Notes: generated by a model from the letters alone, not told the origin. Counted from the stretch's first letter, positions 1-12,466 are shown. The stretch is 64,000 bases of DNA from Gaeumannomyces sp. JS-464 (GCA_002197995.1 NGZR01000001.1:8432001-8496000), one strand, 5' to 3'. Made by a program: numbers and translations.

Positions 1-1216
1 AGGTCCGCAAGGGGCTCCAGGCCATCCCTGGAATCGAGACGGTGGCCCATGTCTTTTACAACGGTATTTCGCACCTCCACTCCCTTGCTTGCCCCACCTC
101 CCAAGGTAAGCTATTTCTTTGCTCGTTTTACTAACCTGTCCGCGCGGCGCCAGCCTGCGCCATCCCTTCCTCCTCTTTCGACTTCTCCCAGGCGGCCAGG
201 GTCAACGTCCAGATGGCCAAGACGTTCCTCGCGGCGCTGGCCTCCGTCGCCCCGGGCTTCAAGCACGTCAGCCTCCAGTCCGGGTCCATCGTCTACGGCA
301 TCCCGTTCGCGGGCTACCTGGGCTGGGCATTCAAGAAGGGCCCCTTTGAGGAGACCCACCCGCGCATCATGGCGCCCTTCAGCGCCATGATCAGCAGCTA
401 CGGTCAGGAGGACGCTCTGGCGGCCGTCGCGGCCGAGAAGGGTTGGAGCTGCATCGCGCCCCGGGCCGACACCATTGTGAGATTGCACACTTCAAATGTG
501 CCCTCTTGAAGTATTTGATTGGCAAATCTCGACTAACAAGAACAAAACAAAACAGGTCGGCTTCACCCCCCGCCCAAACCCGCACTGCCTGGCGCAGTCT
601 CTCGGGGTGTACTTCTCCTTCTTCCGCCACCTCTACGGCCGCGGGACCGAGGTGCCCTTCCCGGGCCCGGCGAAAGCGTGGTCGGCGCAGTTCACCATGG
701 TGGGGCAGGACCAGCTCGCGCGCTTCAACATCTTTGCCGCCCAACAGGCAAACAGCGGCTCGCTGCCCCCCGCGGGCTCCCCGCCGCAGGTAAACATTTC
801 CAACGTCGAGACGACGTCGTGGCAGGTCGGCCTGTGGGCCGAGTCGGCGCGGCACTTTGGGCTCGTCGGCACGCCGCCCGCCGTGGCCGGTTGGGGCGGT
901 GGCGGCGGCGGCGGCGGCGCGGTTTGGCCCGGGTTGGCTCGACGGCGTCAAGGCCGAGGTGGCGCCCTACGAGGAGATGCATGGCCTGCGGCCCGGCTTC
1001 GTCGAGGCCCTGCCGTGGCAGTACCTCGGGTTCGTGCTGGGGCTCAAGACGGACAGGGTTCTCAACGTCGACAAGGTCGTCGCCCTGGGCTTCGAGGAGC
1101 AGACGGAGACGATTGTGGACTTCAAGGCGGCCTGGAACCGCATGCAGGTGGCCGGCATCATCCCGCGCCGCGGGAGCCTCGAGCGTGCCGCCATCGACGC
1201 CATTTTGAAGGGCTAA
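1..1216 (+). CDS. PRISE-like NAD(P)-dependent reductase/epimerase, 5' end cut by window edge
   Basis: This is the C-terminal part of an extended short-chain dehydrogenase of the PRISE (progesterone 5-beta-reductase/iridoid synthase-like) type. Visible pieces are IETVAHVFYN, then RVNVQMAKTF, a SGSIVYGIPF stretch, PRADTIVGFTPRPNP, and the C-terminal GLRPGFVEALPWQYLGFVLG that is typical of fungal members. An intron lies near 64/106-191 and a clear one at 477-555; the last exon runs to a TAA at 1214-1216. The frame changes inside a GGC-rich run at about 890-925, which fits two lost bases, so the gene may be intact in the organism. The catalytic N-terminal half is outside the window. It lies tail to tail with the P450 and near the NRPS, so a tailoring role is likely; from memory, the sirodesmin cluster also carries an epimerase-like gene. 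Substrate is unknown. Confidence 0.72.
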
Positions 1217-1590
1217 ATGGTTCTATATGCTTCTTTTTAGTATCTTTTTTCCTAGGGGGCTAACCCCCCTGCAACCACTGGAGGTCAGGCTAGTTTCCAA
1301 TGCTTTGATTGACGAGACTTTCCTTGGGGCTCTTTTGTTATGTCTACCACCTAGCAACCATCATGACAAGGATGAAAGAAAACGGCATCATCTTTGTTTC
1401 CCCATTCAACATTCTCCAGTTGGCTATGTAGCGGAACATAGTGAATAAGAGAGTTCGACCTACAGATTAGCTAGAAGCACATGATCTCTATGCATTATTG
1501 TCATAGTAATCCTCCACAACTACAGTCTCCACGTTTCGAATGACAGTCTTGGACCAGTCGAGGAGACCGACAAAGCTCAAATCACAAGCT
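1217..1590. other. Convergent intergenic spacer
   Basis: The spacer lies between the 3' ends of the reductase-like gene (+) and the P450 (-). It is more AT-rich than its flanks. No coding signal or RNA gene was recognised. Confidence 0.5.
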
Positions 1591-3695
1591 TCAACAGTCG
1601 TCGCCCCAAGCCCGGACCTTGATCTTTGCGAAGGGGTTCACCAGGATCTGGCCCTCGATGACCAGGTTTGGAGGCCTCTCCGTCGTCGGCTCGGCCCATT
1701 CAAAGTCGTACTTTTGGATGAACTTGCCAAAGATGATCTTGGCCTTTCTAACGCCAAAGAAGCGCCCGGGACATGCCTGGCTTCCATACCCGAATCTGGC
1801 GGCCCAAATGTGTATGGGATTAGTTAAGAGGGTCATGGGGCGCGCAAGAGTTGCAATCCCACTGCATCAGGGGTAGGGGGAGGTTGATTACGGGAGAAAA
1901 GACGGCTCGATCTTGGTGGCCCCGTGCCTGTACGTCTTCTTGGTCTGGCGGGCCTCCTCGCGCATGCGGGTAGAAGCGGAGACCATCGAAGCGGTCGCTG
2001 TCGTCGTAGTTGGCCGGGTCGAAGCCGATGGGCTGCGTCGGGAAGGTGATGCGGGACCCCACGGAGAGGACCAGTCCGTTGGGGAGCGTGAAGGGTTTGT
2101 TCTTGACCGTCCGGTATGCCGTGACTTTTTGTTTCGGGGTTTTTGAGCCCACGGTCCACTTCTTCAAACATCATCACGCGCGCACCCACGGTCTGGATGA
2201 AGGGAAGCAAAAAGACTTACAGACACTGGGGGCTGCGTCCGAAGGGTCTCCTTGATGAACGAGTCGAGCTTGTGCATGTCGTTGAGCGCCCTCTCGCACC
2301 ATCCCCCGTCGTCGCTGTCAGTTGCCGCCATGCACACGTCAACCTCGTCCCGGAGCTCGCCCAGATACTCCGGGTGCATCAGCACGTTTGTAGATCATGT
2401 GGCAAACCAGGATAGCTACGGTACCCGTGGCGGCGAAGGAGGGTGCAGGATGCGCTGCGCGTGTCTGACGAGCGTGTCCTCCTTTGGCGACGCCGCGTGG
2501 GAGTCGAGGTTCCACTGGATCGAGTCGTCGCGGTCGTCGTGGCTGCCCTCCGCTTCCCCCCGCCGCCGCCGCGCCAGTCGGGCAGCAGGATGGCGACGGC
2601 GCGCCGAGATCGCGGCGGTGCGGCGTCGCCGCGATCCAGTAGGCGAGCTTGCGGAAGGGCCCCAGAGCGATGCCGTTAAGAGCGATGCCGGTAAAGAAGA
2701 CCCTCGGCGTACTTGTTAACGGCTTGGAGGTACTCGTCGCTGCGGCAGAGGTTCCCGACCAGGACGCGGCCGGAGGTCCGGTGGGTGATCATTGAGCAGA
2801 TCTCGAGCGCGGTTGACAGTTTTCCAATCTGCTGCGGCTTGCTCTTGTTATCAATCGTGGGCAAGACAGCAAAAATGACCTAGAATCACAACTAAATGAC
2901 TCTTTGGGGATACCCAGACGCCAGACGCACCTTGAAAACTCCCGAGTTCTTTCTCGAATGCGAAATCCGCCTCTCTGGCTAGCTTTGGGGTCAAGGATGC
3001 TAAGAAACAATGAATCCAAACCGTCAGCTCCGCACATCTTCACTTCAAGTCCGACAACATGGGTAATGGTGTCGCTAGGGACATAGGACATACTAAGCCT
3101 AGGGTTGAGATATTTCGTGACAATCTCGATCTCCATGTTGCTATGCGTGACAAGGTCTCCGAGCGAGGCATCGACATTCAGGAACTGGAGGGTACATGAT
3201 GGCCGGCGTCAGCAGGCACCAAAACAACTTTACATGTCTGTCACTAGACGCCACTGCAAAATGGCGCATGAGGCTTAGGGAACACACTGACATCGTTGAG
3301 GCTCTGTGCGAAGCTGAGGTGCTGGGGGTCGACATTCTTGAGCACGTCGAGGTGGCTGGCCGGGAGAACGTAATGGTCCAGCCGAAATCTTGACCAGGAA
3401 CGGCTTTCCAATCTTGGAGAACTAGAGATTGTGGGCACGAATCAACTTCAGCTTCTGGAGAAGACTAGCGGACACGGGACCCATGGTCAGGCGGGAGGGT
3501 GTTCTACCTTCTGGTATCCGAGGCCCCGTACTTTTCCAGGTCGAACCGGAGAGGAGCGCCCCAGGTAAGCAGCGTCCGCAGGCGCGACTTGCCGACTCGA
3601 CTGACAGTGCCGACCAGCTTGTTCCTGACCTGGAAGCCAAGAACCACAGAGAGGAGGACGGCCAAGAGGCAAGCCTGAGCGCGCCGCGTCTCCAA
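1591..3695 (-). CDS. Cytochrome P450 monooxygenase, multi-exon, several frame breaks
   Basis: This is a microsomal P450 likely to act on the product of the neighbouring NRPS. Reading down the minus strand: an N-terminal anchor (ACLLAVLLSVVLGF) near 3670; exon 1 about 3508-3695; exon 2 about 3292-3421, with HYVLPASHLDVLKN; an exon from 3184 with NMEIEIVTKYLNPRLS; RTSGRVLVGNLCRSDEYL near 2740; the ExxR helix as FIKETLRTQPP near 2240; FTLPNGLVLSVGSRITFP near 2080; and the heme-cysteine loop FGYGSQACPGRFF at 1756-1794. The overall pattern resembles fungal P450s of the gibberellin/CYP68-like type, but I cannot assign the family. Frame changes at about 3400, 2720, 2550 and 2480 fit lost bases in G/C runs. 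All the hallmark motifs are present, so a working enzyme is plausible. It is read divergently from the NRPS across 0.7 kb. Confidence 0.8.
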
Positions 3696-4384
3696 CGAGG
3701 ACCTCTCGAGGCCTGAATGGCGCAGACGAGTTCAAAGGGGGGGCCATTGGTCGTGCTGAGGACAATCTGTAACCGCCTGCAACGATTTCGTGAGTGGATT
3801 GTGGCAGGGGAAAAAAGAAAGTCAACAGCTTCCAGCGCTCTGGAAAGGAAACGACCCCTAAAATGGATTGGGGGTTCTATCTCTGAACACAGGCCGGAGC
3901 GTCTTAGTGGCCGAGAATGGAGTAATCCAGTGCAAGCCAAGAGAAAGTTGAGTTTTAAACAGCCCCTCCAAAATACTGGCCGAGTGGCTCCACAAACCCG
4001 GCTCCGGCGGCGTGCTTGACTTCGGCTTGTCAGCAGGGCTCGGCCGGCGAAAGGATGCGTTTGAGACGCGAACCAGCAAGCAGTCAGCCGAGCCCCCTCT
4101 AACCAACGGTGCGTCTGCCGGGTTGGAAATCTTGCCAAGAGGGCCAGGTTGGATGGCGATTCCAGTCTGTCTCAAAGTTGATAATTAGAGCACTTTAAGA
4201 CGGGTCCCTCTCGCCAGGTACACCCGAGTGAAACCCACTGCCGAGCGCAAGCGGTTGGTTTTCTTCTTTCCCTGGCTTCTGTTGGTCAGCCCATGTCACT
4301 TACGCTCGCCAAGGACACTTAAGCATACAGATCTGGCACGGGAGTAGTAGTCACATCGAATCGTCCAGGGTGCAGACCGAAAAC
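3696..4384. promoter_or_regulatory. Divergent promoter region between P450 and NRPS
   Basis: This 0.7-kb spacer separates the start codons of the P450 (-) and the NRPS (+). The two genes probably share regulatory sequence here, as is common inside fungal metabolite clusters. I did not recognise a specific operator. ORFs that cross it lack family motifs. Confidence 0.5.
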
Positions 4385-7300
4385 ATGGCCGCCCAAGTGA
4401 TGGCGGTGGAACAAGACGACATGCAAGAACACCGAGGGCCCACGACGGTCTGCCACCTCCTGCGGCGCACCGCCTTGGCCAGCCCCTCGGTCGTGGCGGT
4501 CCAGCACGGCGCCCGGACCCTCACGTACCGAGAGCTGTACCATGCCGCAACTAACTTCGCCCGGGATCTGGCCTGCCGCGGCGTCGGCCGCGGCGCCATC
4601 TTGCCTCTTCTCGCCGACCGCTCAGTTGAGATGGTGGCCGCGCTCGTGGGGATCCTCCTCGCTGGCGCCTGTGTCGTCCGATGGACAACAACACCTGGAG
4701 CCGGGAGCGGGTCCAAAGGACGGTGGCCGTGGTCGAAGCAGCCCATGTCGTAGTCACCGTCGAAACACCGCCGTGGCTCCTGTCGTCTGGCAGCGGGCAA
4801 GCAGGGTGTCAAGGGGTGTCGTTCGTGACGGCCGAGCTGGACAGTGCCCTTGCGGAGAAACAGGACGAGACAACGCCACCGTTGTTGGCCGAGTCACCGG
4901 CGATCCTGGTGCCAAAGCCGGGTGACCTGGCCTACATCATCTTCACTTCGGGAACGACGGGAACGCCCAAGGGCGTCGAGGTGGCGCATGCCTCCATGTC
5001 CCATTACGTCCAGCAGAACCAGCCGCACGCCCCGTTCAATATGCAGGTGGCTGTTGGCGACCGGGTTCTCCTGGTATACTCCGTCGCCTTTGATGGTAAG
5101 TAGCGAGACCCCTTCGTACTCTTTCTTGCCCCACGATGCGAATACTGACAATTGCGCCGCGCGCCCCCCCTTTCGCAGCCTGTCTTGGCGTTTTGTTTTC
5201 CACCATCTGCAACGGCGGTACCTTGGTCCTGGCCGACTCGACGACATACCCAGAAGCAGCAGCAACGTGCTCCATCCTCCCGCTGACGCCCAGCATCCTC
5301 GCGACACTCTCCCCCGGACCGCAGTACGACAGCGTGCTGCAGATATACCTCGGCGGCGAGGCCCCGCAGTCAAACGTGGTCCGCCGCTGGATGACGGGGA
5401 ATCCTTGTAGGCAGATCTTCAACTGCTACGGCCCGACCGAGACCACGTGCGCGTCCCTGATCAAGCAGCTGCGGCCAGAAGACGTCGCGGATCCCGAGCT
5501 GGAGCACGCGGTTCAGGGCTCCACCGTGGTGCTCGCCGACGACGGCGACGATGACCCGACGCGGCTGGACTGCGCCGAGGGCGAGATCCTGATCAGCGGG
5601 CCGGGCCTCGCCGCCGGCTACTTCCGCGACGAGGCCCTGACCGCGAGCCGGTTCGTCCTGATCGGCGGCACGCGCTTCTACCGCACGGGCGACTACGGCA
5701 GGCGGACGCTCTCTGGCGCCATCGCATTCCTGGGCCGCCGCGACCGCCTCGTCAAGCACCGGGGGTTCCTGCTCAACCTCGACTTTGACGTCGAGCGCGC
5801 CGTGTCCCAGAGTTGCCCCGGGGTCGAGTCCGCGGCCGCGCTCGTGCACGACGGGAGGCTCGTCGTCTTCGTCACGCCCGCTGGCGTCGACGTCGGGGCG
5901 CTGAGGAGCACGCTGGCGGCCACGAGAGATAGCTTCCACGTTCCGGACCGCGTCATCCCCCTCTGCAGGTTCCCAAGGACCGGAAACGGGAAGGCGGATC
6001 TTGCCGCGCTGCGTCGCCTCCTGGAAGAAGGCACCAACGGCGGTGGCGCCGCGCTAGACCAGGAAGTCATGGCCGACCCACCAGCCCCCAGCTCTCGATT
6101 GTCCGTTGTGTCCGAGGTCTTCTCTCAGGTTCTCGGGACGGCGACGTCTGGGGTAGGTCCGACGTCCTCTTTCATGGATCTCGGCGGAAATTCTCTGGCC
6201 GCCGTGGCCCTGGTGTCGAGGCTTCGCGAGCGAGGCATCAGCACCTCGGTCCAGCAGGTGTTCAAGCTCGACAGGGTCTCCCTCATAGCCGAGAGCGCAA
6301 CCGAGGTGCCAGTGTTGTCGGCCAAGGACCATGGCCGCGAGTTGTCTCGTGCAGGCGGTGAAGGAACGGATCCCAGCCTTTCGGGCGCGGGCGATGACTC
6401 CTCGCTGGTGGAGGCCGTGACGCGGACCGGCTTTAAGCTCGGGCCCGGCATGGCCGTCTGTCCCATGAGCCCGGTACAGGCCAAGATGATTCAGTCGACG
6501 CTGGCAACCCCCGGCCTGAACTACCTGTGCCTCTCCATGAGCTGGATCCTTCCGCCGTCTGGGCTCGACCTGTCTGTCCTGCGAGCCGCTTGGACCGCAG
6601 TTTTTGACCGACACGCCATTCTCCGCATAGTATGCTTCGTACCAGAGGCAGCTGCGTTCGTCAGCGAGCCCAAGGCGAATCTGAACTGGCACGAGGAGAT
6701 GGTATCGGCGGAAACGTGGGACAACGTCGTTTCGCAGGCAGAAAAGCACACTCTTGAGAGCGTCGCCCCCCTGGATCAACGCTTCCCCAGGCCGCACTCG
6801 GGCATCAGGGTCATCACGGAGACCGGCATGCGCACGAGACTTGTCTGGCTCGTCCACCACAGCCTGGTGGACGGCTGGACCGTCGGAGTCCTGCTCGTAG
6901 AGCTGGAGCAGATCTTGCAGGTGATCTCCTCGGGAGCGACGGCAACGAGGCTCGCAGAGCCGACTGCAAATTTCTCCGACGCGGTAAGAGTCCGGAGAGA
7001 GCTTCGCGCAACACAAGGGCAACAGGCGACGGCCGGGCGAGAGTTCTGGGGGGCGCTGGTCAAGGACCGTCTGCCTTTCCCCGCCTTCAAACTACCCAGA
7101 CCTACGAACCAAGAGTCGAAAACGACACCGAGCCGGGCCGAGAAGGCGGGCAGTTTGGGGGTCCTCTTGACGGCGCCAGTGGTGGGCGATTTTGCGCGAC
7201 GCCATTCTGTCTCGGATATGTCTCTCTTCCTCGCGGCCTGGGGCGTGGTCCTGTCGAGACACCTCGGTACCCAAGGTGTAGTGGTGGGCAGCGTCATGTC

Positions 7301-10300
7301 TGGGAGGAACCTGCCCCTGGCCGGCGTGGACAAGGTCGTGGGGCCGCTGCTAGACACGCTCCCGCTCCCGATCGACGTCAAGCCCAGAGACACGGTGAGG
7401 GAGCTGCTGCAGGCCACGCACGCCAAGCTCCACGAGATAAACGAGCACCAGTGGTACCGGCCAGAGGGCCTAGGGTCCAGCGGTTACATATTGCCACTAC
7501 CCGAGACCCTGATTTCCATGCAGTATAATATGTCCAGCACTCTGGCGAGCAGTCAGCGAGATGCCGATGATGGTGGTGGAGGTGACTGGGCGCGACCGAG
7601 GGACTGGCACCACTCGGAGACGACAGAGCTGCCGCTCCATATTCTCATTGACGACGAGCACGGGTCTCTGATGGCCAGGTTCCTATACGACACTGGCCAT
7701 TTCGAAGAATCGGCGGTAGCCAGGCTCCTGGATCATTTCACCCGGGCATTTCGAGCACTTCTCCGATGTACCACCGTCGAAGGAGTCATCGCCGCCATGA
7801 CTAGCCAGCTGGAATCCAATATGATTCTCTTCCCGCAAAAAAACGCTCTGGAGGAGCCTTATGTGGGCCCAGTTAGCCTCAAAGACGCCTTTGAGGGTGC
7901 CGCGAGCAAGTGGCCGACTACCATCGCCGTTGAGGGTCCCGGTGGTGTGCGGACCGTCACTTATAAGCAGCTGGACGAGGCCAGCAACACGATTGCAGCG
8001 CGGCTTTCTCGGCGGCTCGGACGCGGCGACGTGGCGGCCGTGTGGAGCGACGGGTCGATCAAGTGGATAGTGGCCATCCTCGGAGTTCTCAAGACGGGCG
8101 CGGCGTACTGCCCGGTCGATGTCGCGTTGCCGGCCAGCAGAAAGCTGACGATGCTGCGGGAAAGCCGGGCCAGCGTCGTTCTGGCATGCAGTGCTCCCGG
8201 GCTGAAGCAGGCCCGCTCAGAGCTTGAGGGGGATGCTGGGATCTCAGATGACGCCATCATGGACGTGGGAGCAGTCCTGCAGCAGGCAGAGGCCTCTGAA
8301 CCCGGACCACCGGAGCCGCCGACTCGTCTGCCGACCCGGTCGTCGATGCACGACGCTGCCGTGGTTATTTTCACATCCGGCAGTACTGGTGTGCCCAAAG
8401 GTAAGCGGTCTCGTTGATGAAAACAAGCCTGCCATCAAGGGCAGGGGACAGGGGTGATGATGAATGGACCAGACGTGCTGACGAACACGAAAAAACATCG
8501 GCTTGGCTTTGTTAGGTATCATGTTGGAGCATATCGGCATCCTGTCTCTCCTGAACAACGCCAACGCCCGGCTCCGGTCGGCAGCGGGCCGCAGAAACGC
8601 GCAAATGCTGTCCCTCGGCTTCGACTGCTGCGTCAACGAAGTCTTCGCCACGCTCTGCCACGGCGCCACGCTGGTGCTTAAGGACCCTCTGGATCCCCTG
8701 GCCCACCTGGCCGCCGTCGACGCGACCATGTGCACGCCCTCGCTGCTGCAAACGCTCGACCCGGCCGACTACCCGGACCTGGACCTGGTCGCGCTCGCGG
8801 GCGAGCCCATCCCGCAGCGGCTCGTCGACGCGTGGGCAGGAGGAGGCAAGCAAGAGCAGGAGCAGCAGCGGCAGGGACAGCGCACCATCCTCAACGTGTA
8901 CGCGCCCTCTGAGTGCACCATTACGGCCGTCTGCCCCCGCCTGCGGGCCGACCGCCGCGTCGTGCTCGGCAAGCCCGTCCCGCGTATGGCCGTATGGGTG
9001 CTCGACGCGGACCTGCGGCCCGTCCCGCCCGGCGCCGAGGGTGAGATCTGCCTATCCGGAGTGCAGGTGACGACGCGCGGCTACTTCAACCTGGAGCCCC
9101 CAGCCACCGCGGCCAAGTTTGTGCCCAACCCGTACGTACGCGGCTGGACTCTGTACCGGTCAGGCGACAGGGGGCGGCTGCTGATGCCGAAAAGCTCGCT
9201 GCAGGAGGATAATGAGGACCATGGCAAAGGTGGTGGCGGCGTGGTGGAGTACCTCGGCCGCGTGGACAACCAGGTTAAGGTGCGCGGCTACCGTGTAGAG
9301 CTTGAGGAGGTCGAAGCCGCCTTGCTGGCAGCTGCTGTTCCCGCGGGGGCCACCCAAGCCGTCGTGGCCGTCGCCGTGGGGGGAGACAGCCTCGTCGCGG
9401 CCGTGGCGGCGCAGTCGTCGTCGGGGCCGTGGATGTGTGCGCGGTCCACGCGCGCCTGGCAGCACTTCTGCCGCAGCACAGCAGACCCTCACGGATCCTG
9501 GTCCTCGACTCTATCCCAACGACAGCGAATCAAAAGGCCGATCGGGCGCGGGTGGCTGCCATGGCAGCCGAGGCGGGACACGTGCGCGACGACGGGCTGT
9601 CTGGTCCGGAGGAGGGGGCATCCGCGGCCGGTCAAGTGCTTCTGCCGGTGACGGCAACGGAACGGCTGATCTCTAAGGTGTGGAGCGACGTGCTGGGCGG
9701 GCAGAAGCCGCGGTTTGGCGCGCTCGACAGCTTCGTCCAGGTTGGCGGCCACTCGTTGTTGCACTACAAGGTTGCGGCGCAGCTCGGCCGGCTGCTCGAC
9801 GAGAGGATCCCGCTGAGGCCATTTATCGAGCACGCTGTGCTCCGGGACCTGGCGTGCGCCGTAGACGAGGTCCTGCTCAAGCGCATGCTCCCCACCACCC
9901 AAAAGCCAAACAAGAAGAGCAAGGAAGTCGCCGTCCCGGTGAGGTCGGTAGGGCCGGGTGGTGCAGGCCAAGCTGGTGTCACGTCACACCTAGAACGAGA
10001 GATGTTTTTGGTTTGGACTCTGCTTAAGGCCAGCGGCTTGACCTCAGTCATGAACATCGTCTCGGTCACGCGACTAGAGGGTGGAGTCGATGCTGGGCGG
10101 CTGGAGCGGGGGTTCAGGCAGGTGGTTCAGTCCAACCCAAATCTCCGGGCCAAGTACATGTTGGTGGGCGGCAGTCGCCTTTGCAAGTCGTTTCAGCCCA
10201 GCACCGCCGCTGTGTCCCTAGAGCACCAAGTCAGCGCAGGCCAGCCCAGCCTGGAAGCCGCCATCGCCGACTACGTCAACCAGCCGGTCGACCTCGAGGA

Positions 10301-11982
10301 CGGCCGGCAGCCGCTAGTGCGTGCGGGTCTTTTCAGCGAAGCAAGCAACCCGGCGGTCAAGCACCTTGCTGTTGTCATGTCGCATATGGCGGGGGACCGG
10401 TCCACGCTTGAGGAGGTCCTCGCCCAGGTCAGCCGGCGCTACAACAGCACCCTCGAAATACCGTTCAGGGCCTCAAAAGCCGATACTTTAACAGATAGCA
10501 GCTATACTGCCTGGTCTCGGGAGCGAGATTCTGACCACCAGACGGACGCGGAGAGCGTCTCGTACTGGCGGGACCTCATGGCTCCATTCCTGGCCCAGCC
10601 CTCCATCTTTGCGAGCTTCCGGCTCGACAAGACCAGGCCGGCCTGCCGCGTCTCCCGCATCGACGCTGCCACGGCCGGACGGCTCCGCCGCCAAAGACAG
10701 CAGCGCGGGCTGTCGGGACACCAACTCGCCGTCGCCGCCACTGGTCTGGTACTGTCCCGTCTTACCGGGCGATCGCACGTCGTCGTCGCCGCCCCGCTCC
10801 GAGACCCCAGCTCGCAGGGTCTGTGGGCTGACGAGGAGGGCGGCGGCGAAGACGTGGCTGGGCTCCTCCTTGACCGCGTGCCCATCCCTCTGAGCTTTGC
10901 GTCGGCCGACGGTGGCGGCACCAGCCGCCGGGCTATGGCGGAGAGCGCTCTGGAGGCGGCTCGGGCGGCCTCGCAGCGCGCGACGGCCAGGTACATGCCT
11001 TTCGAGCGGCTCAAGGAAACATTGGGGGTGCGGGGCGTCTCGAACCCGCTGTGCGAGGTTGTCGTGACCTACCACAACCGGGGCATACGGGGGTCGAGCT
11101 CGGGGCGCGGTCGCGTCGAGGAGCGAGGTGCCGGGTCGGCCGGAGGGTGTCCTGTTCCCGATGCTGGTCGAGCTTACCGAGGAGGGCCAGGAGGGAGGGG
11201 AGTACAGTGAAGACTACACAGGTCTTGGGGTTCGGATAGGCTACGATTCCAGGACCGTAGACGTCGAAACGGTGATGCGGTTCGAAGCATGTCTGCTAGA
11301 GGTGCTTGGGGGAATCGCAGAGCTGGTTGGCGGCGGTGACGACATGCGCGGTGGGGTCGCGGCATGGTGCCCGAGACAAAAGGTACCTGGATCGCCATGG
11401 CCCAACCAACCGCCTCGTCGTCCGCATCCTGCCGGACAGGGGGGCTCGATCAACGGCAAAGAACCAGAGTCCGACGTCGGCTGCGGGCCCCCGTCACGGC
11501 GCGGCGCGGAGCAGCGAGACATTGACAAGGTCCGGGAGGCGATGGCTGAGTGCCTGGGCATGAAGCGGGCCGACATAAGCTGCACGCGGTCCTTCTTCGA
11601 GCTTGGCGGGTCGTCCATGGATGCATTGCATCTGACGCACCTGCTGGTCGAGAAGGGGATCCAAACGGTCGCTCTTGGTGACGTCCTGATGCTGCAGACA
11701 GCCGAGTTGATTGCTGGTGTAGGGCTAGAGACAAGGGTCCTGGGGATCCTTCTTGATGCGCAAAAGTTTATTTTGGCTTGGAGGAAACAGCCAAAAACAG
11801 CAACCAGAGAAACCCTTGCACAGACCCCTCAATCCATCGACGTTGGCGATTCCAGCGAAATGCCAAGCGCATCATGTTGCACAGGGCGCCCAATACGGTG
11901 CCCTGTGATTAGGTCAGGCCAGCTCGAGAGCATTCCCGGATCCTTATATAACGTAGGGGACCGGGTACCGGTGCAGCCTTAG
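4385..11982 (+). CDS. Nonribosomal peptide synthetase, A-T-C-A-T-C-T, diketopiperazine/ETP type
   Basis: A two-module NRPS that activates two amino acids, joins them and probably releases them as a cyclic dipeptide. Exons are 4385-5095, 5179-8400 and 8516-11982, with GT-AG introns. Domains in order: A1 ([11 protein letters not shown] at about 4942), T1 ([12 protein letters not shown] at about 6171, with the pantetheine serine), C1 (HHSLVDGW at about 6855), A2 ([11 protein letters not shown], split by intron 2), T2 ([10 protein letters not shown] at about 9741), C2 with SHMAGDRST at 10380-10406 in place of HHxxxDG, and T3 ([12 protein letters not shown] at about 11593). The SHxxxDxxS/T form is known for fungal terminal cyclising C domains, and the extra last T domain is a GliP/SirP trait. 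Frame breaks at 4678-4680, about 9395-9425 and twice at about 11085-11125 each fit one lost base; counting them gives about 2467 codons. The tail after T3 is unusually long. The product cannot be read from sequence. Confidence 0.88.
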
Positions 11983-12154
11983 AATCGGTACAGCAAATTT
12001 TGCCCCACGCACACAAAAAAGCCGTGTCCAAAATGCGACACCACCAAACCCCTTCAACATAACTTGTCTTATAGCAGGCGATTTCCAACGCAGGATCGCC
12101 AATTTGGACCCAAAACGAGGCTTCCCTAACAAAGGGGAAGAACTAACACGGTGA

Positions 12155-12466
12155 TTGGATGCTTGCAAACTTACCTATAATTATGTTAAAACCTCGAGGG
12201 CGGCGAACCACAAACGGAAACGTAATACAAACGCGTCGCGGCGGTTCCGTACCAAAAACGAGATGACCGAGGAGCAGATGCACCTGGAAAACGCCTCGTT
12301 CAAGCAACAAATGTCCTCTGGCCGCGACTGGGCCCGGCTGATAGGCATCATCGGCCACAACCGGGAAATGTTCCGGGAAGCGGAACAGGCGGCTCCCCCG
12401 CCAACAAGCCCGAACCCTTGGGGCCCCTTCCGAAGCCTAGACGGCAGCAAGCAGCAGCAGATGTAG
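12155..12466 (+). pseudogene. bZIP-like short ORF, probably a fragment or partial exon
   Basis: The 103-residue frame holds a basic region, KRKRNTNASRRFRTKNEM, followed by EEQMHLENASFKQQM. This matches the N-x7-R layout of CYS3/GCN4-like bZIP factors. The heptad leucines expected after it are weak, and no activation domain was found upstream, so it may be a relic, one exon of a larger gene, or a chance likeness. It begins 170 bases after the NRPS stop on the same strand, where a cluster regulator could sit. Gliotoxin-type clusters usually have a Zn2Cys6 regulator, not a bZIP, so a regulatory role is only a guess. Confidence 0.4.

Noticed and set aside
5136..5178. Start codon at 5136 for the large NRPS ORF
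   Set aside because: It lies inside intron 1; the A1 domain joins smoothly from 5095 to 5179 and its N-terminal half is upstream.
6054..7022. Long minus-strand ORF opposite the NRPS condensation domain
   Set aside because: It mirrors the GC-rich codon pattern of the NRPS, has no family motif, and lies wholly inside a clearly coding exon.
4385..11982. NRPS as a pseudogene
   Set aside because: All breaks are minus-one steps in G/C runs, of the same kind as those in alg5, nca2 and arp5; domain motifs are intact, so sequence error is more likely.
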